From positions 310,001 through 374,000 of the forward strand of contig JBBPFI010000007.1 of NCBI GenBank assembly GCA_037974965.1: 64,000 bases of DNA, given 5' to 3'. Source of the DNA: Dacryopinax spathularia (taxonomy: Eukaryota > Basidiomycota > Dacrymycetes > Dacrymycetales > Dacrymycetaceae). Numbering within the stretch: the first letter of the stretch is position 1; every line of letters begins with the position of its first letter. This document shows positions 14,517 through 26,306 of this stretch, piece after piece. The translations under genes were made by a program, and so were the position numbers. Under the pieces are notes generated by a model. That model made no database searches. It had not been told where the DNA came from and worked only from the letters and a program-made list of their open reading frames with translations.

Positions 14517-14939
14517 GCGCATGTATCTTACGTTCTGTTCCATACCTAGCCCTAATGGCATGTGATGGAAACCCCAATTGTCGTCTTCTGGCTGATCCTG
14601 CCGATGTGCCTACTGTACCACCATGTTCAGCTTGCCTTACACTGCTCTTGGTCAGACCCAAGAGAAGGATAACGACAACAGAGTATTGTCCGATTTGTTA
14701 TGGGATCAAGCTTGCCGTTTAAGCCATAGAACCAGATTGCAAAATGAGCCCAATCATAGTCGTCTAATTTCTAGGCGCAATACGACGACATCTACGTACA
14801 TAAGTCCAAAGACGAGTCCTTGGCAAGAAAAAAGATATGCACGGACGAAACACGGGGAAGGGAAACATTAATGGCCCAGAGCAGTGTGTACCTCTCACAT
14901 CCCCTACAAGGGAAAACGCCATCGCGAAGCAAACCACGC
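14517..14939. other. Intergenic, tail-to-tail P0/CYP51
   Basis: 3' UTRs of both genes. AT content rises near 14700-14850. No gene seen. Confidence 0.4.
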
Positions 14940-16767
14940 TTACGCCTGCCTCCTGCGGAAATAGATATCCCTAGGTTTCTGCGGCGTCGTGATCATCGTC
15001 GTATAATTATGCGGCGGCACTTTATCGCACTTCAGCTCCAGCTTGCGCACGAGCAGGGAAAGGATCGTCCCCAATTGGACATAGGCAAACTGTTCGCCGA
15101 TACAGCGATGCCTGCCCGACCCGAACGGCTGGTACGGACTCTCAGTGCCCTTCGAGACCATCCCGAACCCATAGTCGATCTTCTCCCCCGTCTCGGTGTA
15201 CTCCTGATACATCCTCGCTGCTTCGCTGTTCGGGTCTGTCCATCGGGAGGGTTCCCACTCGAAGGCGTTCTTCCAGATTGCAGGGTCGACCTGCGAGACG
15301 CAGGGCGCGGCGAGGACGAAGTTGCCTTTCGGGATGATGAGCGATTTGTCCTCGGAGGCGTTGCCCAGGGATGGGGGAACAGGGATGTCCGAGATGACTT
15401 TCCGGATCAGGCTGTGCAGGGGCGGGTGGACGCGCAGGGTCTCGCGGATGACGGAATCGAGGATTGGCAGGTCTTTCAGCTCCTCGAAGGTGGGAGGGCG
15501 GAGCGTGCCGTCCGGCGTGCCGAAGTGCTTCACTTGCTCGTCGTACAGCGCTTGCTGGACGTCAGGGCGGTTGGCGATGTGAAGCAGGCACCAGGAGATG
15601 GTTGCGGAGCTCGTGTGCTGGCCGGCCATGAGGAGTGCGATCATGATATGCGCGATTTCGCGGTCTGAGAGAGGGCGGCCATCCTTGTAGTGCTGGTTCA
15701 TCAACGATGCGAGCATATCGTACTCAACCTGCACAACTATTGGCATATTTCCAACCAGGATCAGTGCAGTTGCTCACCTCATCAGGCTGCTTCTCACGAC
15801 GCTGGCGCAGAATGTTGACATAGAAGTCGCTCATCGCCTTCTGGGCCTTATCGCGCCTCCTGTAGCTCGGCAGGGGCAAGTTCGGGAACATGAAGTTGAT
15901 CGGAGTAAACCCTCCATCCAAATCCATATACAGATGCGCGAACGTCTTGTCCATCTGCGCCCTGACCTCCTTCCCCTGCAGCGTCCGGGAAGCAGTCAGG
16001 ATCGTCAGCTCGCCCATCTTCTCAAAGGAGTCAAAGTGGCCCCAGTCGTCTTTCCCTCCTCGGCGGTAGGGCTCGAACTCGGGCTCGACATTGAGGAACT
16101 GCTCGACTTCGTCTTCGATCATCCCTACGTAGGCGCGGAAGTTCTCGGTGTTGAGGCCGAACTTGACGAAACGCTTTTGCTCCATGAGGATGTGGTTGGG
16201 GACGTCGTACACGACCCCCTCGCCAAATACGGGCGTCGTGAGATGCTGGGAACGGGGTCAGCAGGGTTTAAGTGAGCGGATAGACGACGTGACGCACGGT
16301 GTATGCATCCTCTGCGCTGACTTGCGAGAGCTTCCCGCCGAGAATCAGGTTGGTGCCCTTCGTGCCCAGAGCTACGGTCATCTTCCGACCAAGAAGGATG
16401 AACGTGAAGACATCGCCATACTACGCAACCCATCAGCAAGCTCCCAGAGAAGGAAGGTAGTAGCGGGACGCACCTTCTCCCTCATCGAGAAGAAAAACTT
16501 GTATGGGTCCATACCGTACGCAACAGCAGACCCGATGAAAGGCACGAGGTGGAACACCTCTGGCGGTTGGCTTGGGTCGCGCGGAAGGAGCTGGGAAACA
16601 TGTCAACCTGGAAATCAACAACGTGTAGCCGCAATCGAACTCACTACTTGACGAGCGACATTAAGGACGATCGCGATGATTGGGAAGCCGACGAAGAGCG
16701 TAAACAGGATCAGAGGCCAGTTTGGGTTAGCCACGAACGGCTGGACGAGTTCCCAGATGGCCGACAT
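14940..16767 (-). CDS. ERG11: Lanosterol 14-alpha-demethylase (CYP51)
   Basis: ER-membrane cytochrome P450 of ergosterol synthesis and target of azole antifungals. Start [20 protein letters not shown] leads into an N-terminal membrane anchor. Exons then give [39 protein letters not shown] and [11 protein letters not shown], which keeps the azole-relevant Tyr. Next come [11 protein letters not shown], the I-helix oxygen-binding line [13 protein letters not shown], the ExxR motif ETLR, and the heme loop [14 protein letters not shown]. The product ends IYFRRRQA. About five introns were placed; one is at 15729-15777, between QPDE and VEYDML. All catalytic signatures are intact and length is normal at about 550 residues. 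Confidence 0.95.
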
Positions 16768-17284
16768 GTTTGCAACCAGACAAACAGAAAGCCAACCAGA
16801 CAGGAGGAGAAGGAACGAAAGAGAGAGGCAATCCGAGACGACGACCGACCCCGCCTATATGCTGCTGCAAAAGGGACGACGACGCGGCGACGAAAAAGAA
16901 GGGCGCTGCGCGGGTTGGGGACGCGGGATGGGCGGAGCGGGTCAGAAGCAAGGGTCTGGTGAAAGGGTGATCGGGGTCCTTCACGGCTCCCGGTCGTGTA
17001 AGCGGCGGCGCGTTGCGTAAGAGCCTTTTGGCTGAGGTCACCAGGGTAAGGCGGCGACGTAGCATCCCAAATCGGGTAATGCACCTTGCACGATTGGTTG
17101 TTGTGCTGTGGACCAGTGTACGATCAAGTGCATCAATCTGCAGCTCGCTCTCTTCAATTATCATAAAGAAGAGAGCAAGAGATTTCTTCTCCGAAAGACG
17201 ATTTTCTAAGCTCAGTCTGATCCTCGCATTTTCGTCATTATCCATTATAGACATTACAGCATTAATACTACATCTGAGCAAACC
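16768..17284. other. Intergenic, CYP51 promoter side
   Basis: This 517-bp span carries the CYP51 promoter and the 3' end of the membrane-protein gene. Open frames here are low-complexity and have no partner exons. No sterol-response element could be called with confidence. Confidence 0.4.
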
Positions 17285-18917
17285 TCAAGTATTACGTCTC
17301 CAAACCCTCACCGGCCACTCCCAAGCATAAGCCACCGCCAACACCGCCAAAACCGGGGCCACACAAACCCTCCAAACACCCGCCTTCGCCTCTCTCCTCC
17401 AGGCGCTCGCCTTCTCCCTATAAGTTGGCAACAGGTACATGAGCGCGAACGGCACATCCGCCACGAGGAGTTCGAGGACGTTGAATGGTGCTGGAAGTCT
17501 GTAGCCCGTACGCATGTCCGTTCCGGGTAGATATGTGTAGTCGATCGTCGCTCTCACGAACCCGCGTTGGGCTTCTTCGTTCTCCCTTTGCTCGCCCCTC
17601 GCCGCCAGCTCGACAGTAGCGAACTCGATCAGCCAGATATACCCCGCTATGGCCAGGATGGCAGATACCAGGCAGGCAACGCGTGTTTCGTACGGTGCGA
17701 CTTCTGCGTACGCTAGTGCTGTGCGCAGAAGGGCGTATGGATGCCAGGGGTCGCCGTTCAATGCTAGGGCTAGTGCGAACAGGGAAGCGAGGACGAGCGG
17801 GAGGAAGTACAGCACGCTTGGGATTAGCGCTCGGGAGAGGAGGTACTCGAACCGCGTTGAGGTGGCTATAACGCGTTTGTTGACGAAGAGGAGGATCGGA
17901 GAGGGGTGGAGCGGGAGGTGGAAGGATATGAGGGAGACGGCGATGGAGGATAGGAGGAGGAGGAATGAGATTGTTGAGGGTTGCGGTGGGTGTGGGAGGC
18001 CGGTGAGCAGGGCGAGCAGGGAGAGGAGGCGGAAGAGGGAGGGGTGGAAGGGGAGTTCGAGGGCGGCGGAGGCGGTGAAGATTGTCCAGATTATTGAGGG
18101 TGCTGACCAGTGGTGGAGATGAGAGGGGTATAGGCTGATCCAGAGTGCGAAAAAGAGGTGGGCGATCCGAAGGCAGAGGGCATGAAGGTGCAGTAATCTA
18201 ACCATGTACTTTAGTCATGCTAATGCGTCAGAAAACGTGGTTTCATACCTTGGGGTGGAAAAGGCATCGAGTCGGGCCAAAAGACCCGCAGCAGGTGATC
18301 GCTCGACATCTTGAGAGGCGAAGAACGGTTGTAGACCAGTTCCCCACGTCGTATGCAAAGAGAGTTGGATCAGCTCATGTCCTCCGAAACTCGCAGGCAC
18401 CGATAATAGCGGCAGAAAGTCAATGACTAAATCCCAATCAGCTCCCCCATCCATCACGAAGGCAGTAATACAGACCTCGACCGAACGGCTCTGGCCCAAC
18501 CCTCTCCCAAAGCACTCTCTCCACTTCTCCCTCTCCTTCCTTCAACCACAACTCCCACACCTCACCCAACAGCCCCTCCAGCCTCGCACAAACATCCCTC
18601 AGCCGCTCCTTCGCCTCCCACGTATCTCTCGTGCTCTTCCCCTTGACATCTTCTTCCAGCCGTCTGGAGCGCTTGAGCTTGCTGAGAAGAGCGACGAGTA
18701 GCAGAGCGGCCTGGGATGCTGTCGGGTTGTGGGAGATGTTGAAGTGCTCGAGAAGGGTGGAGAGGGTGATGCTATGGGTGTTGCGAATCTCTAGTGAACG
18801 TCCTGGGGTGTCGAGAGAGGTTAGGCCGTTGATGGTGCTCGGCCCTTGCTGGCTGGGTATAGCGTTATATGACGGCTGGTTGCTCGAAGGCAGCAAGGGC
18901 GATGTGGACGAAGCCAT
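17285..18917 (-). CDS. Unrecognised multi-pass membrane protein
   Basis: Three exons give about 530 residues. Exon 1 (from MASSTSPLLPSSNQPSYNAI) is soluble and helical, with the acidic stretch WLKEGEGEVERVLWERVG. The first intron (GTCTGT donor, acceptor TTTAG) joins it to VIDFLPLLSVPASFGGHELI. A second intron (GTATGA donor, GGTTAG acceptor) leads to the long last exon, which holds about 6-7 hydrophobic helices such as FRLLSLLALLTGL, STISFLLLLSSIAVSLISF and VCVAPVLAVLAVAYAWEW. No motif of a transporter or enzyme family was recognised. The neighbouring STK16-like kinase is divergent across 350 bp. Orthologues in related yeasts are expected but cannot be checked here. Confidence 0.7.
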
Positions 18918-19268
18918 CAGCCCTGAGTAGCTTCCCCGGACCGCAGCAGGCCAAGAGTAACAAAGCAAGCCCAAGGACGTGCAGGTAGATATTAAGGATA
19001 CATAGAATACCCCTCTCTAGAAGTAGAAGCCAAAGAAGGCGCGCTCTACGTTTGTTGCATGAACGTGCTCCTCGACGGCGCCGAGACCGGTAAGGGACGA
19101 AACGGTGGCTGTCCGCTTCCCCGGCCAAGAATAGCAGTGCACAGTCGCACTTCCGTCAATACCTCGTCTCCTCTCATCTCATCTCAACCCAACCACTACT
19201 TGCTCATTCTTACTCCTGCTGACGACCAGCTCTACTGCCTGCTTACTGGGCGCTGAGTACGGAAAGAG
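18918..19268. other. Divergent promoter, membrane protein/STK16-like kinase
   Basis: 350 bp of shared upstream sequence with runs of CTCATCT near 19165-19190. No defined binding site was identified. Confidence 0.4.
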
Positions 19269-20802
19269 ATGAGCTCGTTACTATGGTCCCTCCAGTCCTT
19301 GCAGGAGAAAGCGAAGGACGCGATCTACGCCCTCTCGTCCTGCATATGTCGAGAGCAAGCCAGCTTAAAGATAAATGGAAGGACGTTCAAGCTGCTTAAA
19401 GTGCTCGGCGAGGGAGGGTTCTCGTTCGTCTACCTGGGTTCGCCGTCTTTGCGAGATGGGGTAGGGAGCCTGGCTGATAGCTGGTGTAGCGCAAGATGAG
19501 GCGAGTGGGCGGATGTTTGCTTTGAAGAAGATTAGGTGTCCGACTGGCGCTGAGGGCGTGAGGGAGGCTATGAGGGAGGTTGAGGCGTATAGGCGCTTCA
19601 GGTGGGTCTTCGCACTCTCAGGAGAGGTCGGCTAGCTCATTGAATATGCACAGGCACCCGAACATCATTCGGATACTGGTAAGGACCGCTCTGTCTCAAT
19701 ACCCCCCGGCGCCTGACTGACGATTCTGAAGGACTCTGCCGTGGTCCAAGACCGGGACGGCGACGGCCAGATTGTCTACCTCTTCCTGCCCTACTACAAG
19801 CGGGGCAACCTCCAAGACCAAATAAACAGCAACACGATCAACGGCACGCGTTTCTCCGAGCTAGAAATGTGCAAGCTCTTCCGCGGGACCTGTCTGGCCG
19901 TACGAGCGATGCACGACTACCACCCGACCAAGGAGACTGCGCCGCCTGCTGCTGCTCCGCCTGGACCGAGCACGCAGGTGATGCCTCATCCTCCGAATGG
20001 GATGGATCATGAGGGAGATGAGCACGATGAGCATGAGGGGCAGGGATATTCGTATGACACGAGGGATAGCGTGCCGCTTATGATTAAACGGACGGTGGAT
20101 GATGAGGGCGATGTGGTGTTTGATGGAGACCAGGAGCTGCAGAATGAGGAGCATGTGAATGGTAGTGCTGCGGAGAACGGAGATGCAGCTGAAGGGCAAG
20201 GGGTGGTCGTCCCGTACGCACATAGGGATATCAAGCCTGGGTATGAGCTAGTCCCAACCGCGTACCGGAGTTGCTGACCGGGAAATAGGAACATCATGAT
20301 AGCCGACGACGGTACCACGCCCATCCTAATGGACTTTGGCTCCACCGTCCGCGCCAGAATACCCATCAAGACCCGACAACAAGCGCTCATTCAACAAGAC
20401 CTCGCCGCCGAGCAATCCACGATGCCCTACCGCGCGCCCGAGCTATTCGACGTCAAGACGAACACGACTCTAACAGAAGCAGTGGACATCTGGAGCCTAG
20501 GCTGCACGCTCTACGCACTGGCGTACAACCACAGTCCGTTCGAGACGAACGCTACGACCGAGCAGGGCGGGAGCATGGCTATGGCCGTCATGGGAGGGCA
20601 CTATAAGCATCCGGCGGGGTATCAGTATAGTCAGGGGTTTAGGGATCTGATAGACGCGATGTTGAAGGTCAACCCGGACGAGAGGCCGAACATACATCAG
20701 GTACGCCTTTCTCCTCTTCCTTCTCTTCCCTGGGTGGGCTTACCGACGTCGGGATAGGTGATCGAAATGACAGACAAAGTGATCGCCTCGCTCTCCGCTT
20801 GA
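19269..20802 (+). CDS. Ser/Thr kinase of the NAK family (STK16/Env7-like)
   Basis: Membrane-associated kinase related to human STK16 and yeast Env7, which act at Golgi or vacuole membranes. The N-terminus has a Cys pair (SSCICREQ) placed like the acylated cysteines of the family. Kinase motifs after splicing: glycine loop VLGEGGFSFVYL, Lys in MFALKKIRCP, Glu in REVEAYRRF, catalytic loop YAHRDIKPGN, DFGS, APELF and DIWSLGCTLYALAY. An insertion of about 85 residues, rich in Pro then Asp/Glu (from YHPTKETAPPAAAPP), sits between helix E and the catalytic loop, where STK16 has only a few residues. It ends MTDKVIASLSA. The first intron joins VYL to AQDEASG. Confidence 0.9.
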
Positions 20803-21024
20803 ACACTCAAAACCGGCCCCTCGTTCCTCCCAATGGGGTGGAGAGGCGCGATGTAGTAATATATACTTCTCGATTGAAAGGACAATCTCTCGCATGTTGT
20901 TACCCGTGGTTCGGCCGGTGTTGGCTAATTCTACACATTATTTGCATTCTCTCATCTCTAGTATGTGCGGTGGTGCTAGATGAGGAGTGGTATCGGTTGC
21001 GAGGGGTATATGCTAAACATGTGG

Positions 21025-22211
21025 TCATGCAACGACGGGTTTCGTCTTTTTCTTCTTGGGCTTGTCGGCCGTTTGCTCGGATGGTTGCTTGCGCTTTTTC
21101 TTAGTTCTGAGATCTACCTCATGCACTGTTTTCTCGGATGATGTCTCCTTGACTTGCGGACCGCTGCGCGGCTTCGAGGCCTTTTCTGTGGAAGGAGGCT
21201 GCTCCTTCGCCGCGCCATCTGGGGACTTATCATTCTCCTTCCCCTTCTTCTCCTCCGCCATCGCCTTCCGCAGGGCAGCTCGCCTCATCTTCCGATTAGG
21301 CGGTTTGGGACCAGTCTTCTTTGCCTATACCATGCCGGGTCAGCTCCACCCAGCCGGCAAGTACGCAGCAAATGAACGGACGTTAGGCTGAGACTTCGTC
21401 TCCCTCTGCGGCGTCGGCTTAGGCGCGGCCTCGTCCATCCGCAGCACGACGACACTCGCGTCCAGTTCGCTCAAATCCTCCCCCTTTTCCTTCGCCTCGT
21501 TAAGATAATTCTGAAACCTCTTTAACCGCCTCTTGTGACTCTGACATCTCCTTGTCAGCCCACGCCCACACAGGTCGCAGCAGAGGAAGGGCTCACAGAA
21601 GAGTTCGCATGGAGTTCAGCTGCGTTCCGGGTCGCTAGGATCTTCCCGGGACAGACGGCACATCCCTCTGATTTTGTGTCGCCTAGGAATCGGTAGAGCG
21701 GGGATTGGAGGGCTTGGGAGATGGATATGGGAGGGATGAGGTCGGAGATGCTTTCTGTGCTCACTGAGCCAGGATCATAGTGAGGAGAGAATGGATAGAT
21801 CGCACCTGCGTCGTTGTCCTCCTCGCTCCCCTCCTCATCTCCGTCTTCTTCATTAGCTGTCTCCCCAGCTATGCTGCCCTCAGAGCCCGCCGCATCGTCA
21901 TCTTCGTTGTCGTCGTCGCTGTCCCGCTCCTCCTCCTCCAAGTCGTCTGATTCTGATTCTTCCGTGTCCGTATCCTGCAACCCAAGGATCTCCTTCTCTT
22001 CCTCCGTAATCCCAAGCTTCTCTTCCCGCTCGTGCCGTTCGATCCGCTTTGCGATTCTCTTGTACATCCTTGTCTCCCAAGCCTTATATGTTGCAGGCCA
22101 AAACGACGGGCGCTTAGATGGAAGTGGCGTAAAAGTGTCCCTGAAAAAGACGCTTGGCTGCACGTGACGAAGAAGCAATTTCACCGCTCCGCTCAAATCG
22201 ACCAAAGTCAT
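21025..22211 (-). CDS. Acidic/basic protein with one C2H2 zinc finger, likely nucleolar
   Basis: Three exons, about 350 residues. The N-terminal part (TYKAWETRMYKRIAKRIERH) is followed by a long acidic stretch of Glu/Asp/Ser. Then comes a single finger CAVCPGKILATRNAAELH continuing to SSSHKRRLKRF, a C-x2-C-x13-H-x5-H pattern of the RNA-binding type. The intron within the finger is removed with a GTGAGC donor. The C-terminal exon is Lys/Arg-rich (KMRRAALRKAMAEEKK, KKKRKQPSEQ, KPKKKKTKPVVA) and carries probable nuclear/nucleolar signals. The layout resembles ribosome-biogenesis factors; the specific function is unknown. The start is only 104 bp from the divergent DSS1-like gene. Confidence 0.72.
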
Positions 22212-22315
22212 TCAAATCGACGGCCAACCGACCGACCATCCCTTCCTTCCCCTTCGTCTCCCTTTCGCAGGTCATCACCGGTCGACGACCTCCTTTACCT
22301 CGACGATTGGCTGCG

Positions 22316-25300
22316 ATGAACTACGGTCAGCTCTGTGTCGCCGGCCCTTCGCGCATCGTCGCACGACATCCTTCGAACGCGCTGAGGCATGCATCCACCG
22401 CAACAGCGAAGGCGAAGGCCAAGGCGACTCCTGCCGGCGGGGTAGGCAGATACGCCGCCTTTCTGCCGACAACACATCCAAAAGCTGCCCACAAAGATCG
22501 CACACCTCATCTGATTATGAAAGCGGCCGCAAAAGGCAACTCGCCCACTTGGGGATGGAAACCGGCGCCGGACCGTGGTATCAAAGAGGGGGACACTCTC
22601 CGGCAGATGGCAAGGCAGGACGTCCCCCAGCCCTCAACCGCCCAGCTCGAGTTTGATCAGGCCGGGGCGGCCAATATGGATGAATACGGCGATGGGTCTC
22701 TGGATGTTGACAGTCTGACAGCCGTTCCACTCGGGTCTCTCCTTGAACTGCGCAGGTGCGTGAAACGGAGTACCTTCATGCCATGAGCTAACCGCATCAC
22801 TGTAGAGATGGATTGGAGGTCCTGGCTTGCTTGATGGGCTACTCGATCATCCCTCTGAACGGCGTGCCGGTCTTGCGGAGTATGACGCCCTCCGGAGCTG
22901 TAATCACTCACAATCTGCACGACATCTATTTCACCGTTCCTTCCTATTTCCCTACATCGCTGGTCGAAGCAGGCGGACAGAGTGACAAGCCAACCAGCAA
23001 GGCAGAAGAGAACTCTCGCTTGGCCATTATGCGTCGATTGCTGGAGTTGGCCAAGGATGTCGAGAAGACTCGAGCTCTGATCAAGGGCAAGGCCACTATG
23101 CTCTACAACTTCTTTCGCTCTTCGGATCCCGAGGGCTGGTCCGTCGTCTCCGTCACGGACGCTGCCCGGTACATTGACGGAACGGATCCTGACAAGTCAC
23201 CATCCACGCGCACGATCTTTGCTATCCATAAGTACATGTGTGCAGACTCGGTCCGTTTCCAGATGGATCCCACGCGGCACAGGGTTAGCCAGACCTTCAT
23301 GTTGCGGCCTTGGCGCGATGTGGAAGCCTTGATAATGGCGGACAGCTGGGCCAGGACCGACGATCCGATCATCCCGCAGTTTATAGCCAAAGCAAAGAGC
23401 ATTGTGGAAGCATCTCGCTCTCTGCGACGCGCGGGTGGTTCACCCGAGCCTATGCTGGCATCCCACCTGCCTCAATTCGACGACAATGATATGAAGATCA
23501 TACGGACTTTGCAGATATCTGCCGAACGCTCTCGGTTCGTCCAGGACGACCCAACGACGCTGGTCGGCCAGACGATTATCCGCGACATGCGACTGATCAC
23601 GGGCAACAAGGACTTGTACCAGTACGACGCGACCGTCGAGCATAGGCGCGGCGTGTCAGAATTTCTAACGGATCTGGGCGTCAACACGCCGTGGAAGGAT
23701 CTCTCCGAGAACCGCCTTGTTCTGCCAAGGCGGACGGAGGAGCAACGCAGGACCTTCGACGAAGATGGAGAGAGAATGTACAAGCTATGGGAAGAACAAC
23801 GAGGGCAAATGAGTGGAACGAAGATGTCGACGTCACCGCCGTCACCGAAGGAGCTCAATCCAGTGGACGATTGCGAGCATGTACGGCACGACTTCGGAGA
23901 TCTGGCCGTATTCGTTATCGACGATCCCAACGCCGAAGAATTGGACGACGGTATCTCTGTTGAGCCCATTGAAGGATCGGAGGATATGCGCATTCACATC
24001 CACATAGCGGATCCGACTCGGTTGATCCATCCAGAGAACGTGTTCGCGCGAGAGGCGCGCAACAGAGGAGAGACGGTCTATCTGGTCGAGCAGACCGTCC
24101 CCATGTTGCCTAAGCCGCTCGTCAAGGCTGAAATGACGCTCACCCCGGGAAAGCCCTTGTACACGCTCTCTTTCAGTGCGAGAGTTGACACAACCGGCGC
24201 CCTGTCCGAGCTCGACGTCCGTGCTGGCTTGGTGAACAACGTTCGCCGCGCCACCTACGCCCAAGTCAACAGTCTGCTGGGTCACCCTGCTACGCCCAAC
24301 CCCCACATCCTGGACTTGCTCTCCGCAGACCCCGCTGCCAATGCTGTCAACGTGCGCCAAGAAACGAAACATCTGCCCACTGCTATCGTAAAACAGCTTG
24401 CGGAAGTAGCCAGGAGGATGCGGACATTCCGCACGGCTCGGGAATGGTTCTCGCAGTACAATCTTCGTTCTTCCGTGAGCCTCGTAGATGGCACTTTGCC
24501 CGAAAATCCGAGGGTACCCCAAGCCCCCTCCCTATGGCATGGCTTCCCCAAAGTGAACGTCTTACTCGGCAACAGGGCCAGTGATGCAGCGACGGACATT
24601 GTTTCCGAGTTTATGTTGGCCGCCGGTCGGATCGCGGGCAAGTGGGCGCACGAACGCGGTATCCCCCTGATTTACCGCGGAACGGAGCCATGCATCGCCC
24701 AAGACCCTGCGGCAGTTGCACAAATCTTAAGCTTGCGGGACGATCACAATCTCGTGTCTGAAACGGTAATACACCGTTACAACGTCTCGATCCCGGGGGC
24801 GCAGAGCAGTATACGACCGCTGCGGCATTTCCTCATGGGCATATCCGCTTCGGATGGTGGATATACGCGCGTCACCAGCCCGCTCCGCCGGTTCGTTGAC
24901 CTGGCTTGCCACTGGCAACTGAAGAGCGCGATCCGATCTCCGTCTCTCAAGAATCTCGCCTTCTCGCCAGAGGAGATGGAGTTCATTGCTGTTGAGCAGC
25001 ATTACCGAGGCAGAATGATCGGGAAGCAGGACAAGGCTAACTGGAAACTCTGGATGCATCGCCTGGTTGCACTTGCGGTCTACACGGACGCATTCCCCGA
25101 GGCAGGAGAGATCCTACGCACATCCTTCCCTGCCCTGGTGAACTCATGGCCTCGCAAGACTCATACGAGAATGGCGGATGTGGACCTCCTCCTACCTGAT
25201 CTCGGGACAATGGGTTACCTGACCGTGCTCCGAGCCAAGCAGGAAGATTTCGTACCGGGAACGCCGATCAACGTGCGCGTCAAGGAGGTTGAAGTGTCTT

Positions 25301-25344
25301 CCACACCTAGGGTGGTCTGCGAGCTGGCGACTTCGCAGCCGTAG
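22316..25344 (+). CDS. DSS1: Mitochondrial 3'-5' exoribonuclease (RNase II/RNB, Dss1-like)
   Basis: RNB-domain exoribonuclease, matching the RNase subunit of the yeast mitochondrial degradosome that works with the Suv3 helicase. The N-terminus (MNYGQLCVAGPSRIVARHPS) is basic and presequence-like. One intron (about 22756-22806) interrupts the N-terminal region after LLELRR. The central and C-terminal exon carries RNB signatures: FVIDDPNAEELDDGISVE with the catalytic Asp cluster, IHIHIADPTRLIHP, ETVYLVEQTVPMLPKPL, and later YTRVTSPLRRFVDLACHWQL. About 990 residues in total. No stop or frame problem was seen. Dss1-like is chosen over Rrp44 or Ssd1 because there is no PIN domain and the N-terminus looks mitochondrial. 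Confidence 0.9.
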
Positions 25345-26306
25345 GCGCGAATGCCGCGGTACGGGGGTCGGATGGATATCCTTCGTACATTATTCTTTCT
25401 ATGCATCCCCACTTAGATACATCCTAATGTAGTTGTATACCGCGTTTTGAGCAGTTCGCTGGCAATGGAATGCGACGCTCAGAGTCTGAGTGATCCGCGC
25501 AGAACGACGCGTGAACGAATGATGGACGTGTACAAAAAGGTTACGCCGAAGGCGCAAGATCGCAGGCTATTGCCTGAAATGGCAAAAGGACGATATGAGC
25601 CTGATGCAGGATCCGCGCACTCTCGGTCGTTCCCGGCTGAGCTGACAACCCGCGCACGTTCGTACGGCACATATATTAGCGTAGCTAGCAGAAGACCAGT
25701 AGTGAAGATAACATGGATGGAGGAGTAGATGGGTTCGGTGATGGAGGCCCATTAAAAGCCGTGTTCTCCAACCGGGTCTAACGCGAAGGTGGATGTTTCA
25801 CACCGTCCTTTTTTTCGGCTCGTTCCAATCGCGTTGGCCCGAATACAGTCGAGACCGCTGTCGGAAATGACCCGTTCGGGTGAATGTGATGACATCATGC
25901 GATGGACTGTGACCGCCTTTCCTCCGTTCGCCCACCCTGCACGTGGTCTGGTTGGGAAAGATGAGCAGCAGCTTGGCGGGCGTTCACTTATTCCAATCCC
26001 CAGCCGAGTTTGGGTGTCTCCCTCCAATAGGTCATTCACTCCCGACAACAGAGGCATACATTGCCCTTCTCCTTCGACCTCTTCGACCTCTTCCCGACCA
26101 ACAGACCATACCTCATCAGGTCAATCGCCGTTGACCGACCACCCCGTTGTCAAAGTACCCGCATTCGCTCTCACCTCTCTGCCGCGCGCCCGACGGCCCG
26201 ACGCGCCCACCCCTTTTCCATTCCGACACAACTTGTTTCTCCCGGCATTCCCCGCCCCGTTCCCCGCGAACTTTCGCCGACCAAGTAAATAAACGCTCTG
26301 AACAAA
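25345..26306. other. Long intergenic region, TPS1 promoter
   Basis: 962 bp. Pyrimidine-rich blocks (CTTCGACCTCTTCGACCTCT near 26072-26092) precede TPS1, as in many strong basidiomycete promoters. One CCCCT stress-response-like pentamer lies at 26210-26214, 93 bp before the start codon. One such pentamer is expected by chance. No gene seen. Confidence 0.45.

Noticed and set aside
26210-26214. Stress-response element in the TPS1 promoter
   Set aside because: A single CCCCT pentamer is expected by chance; noted only.
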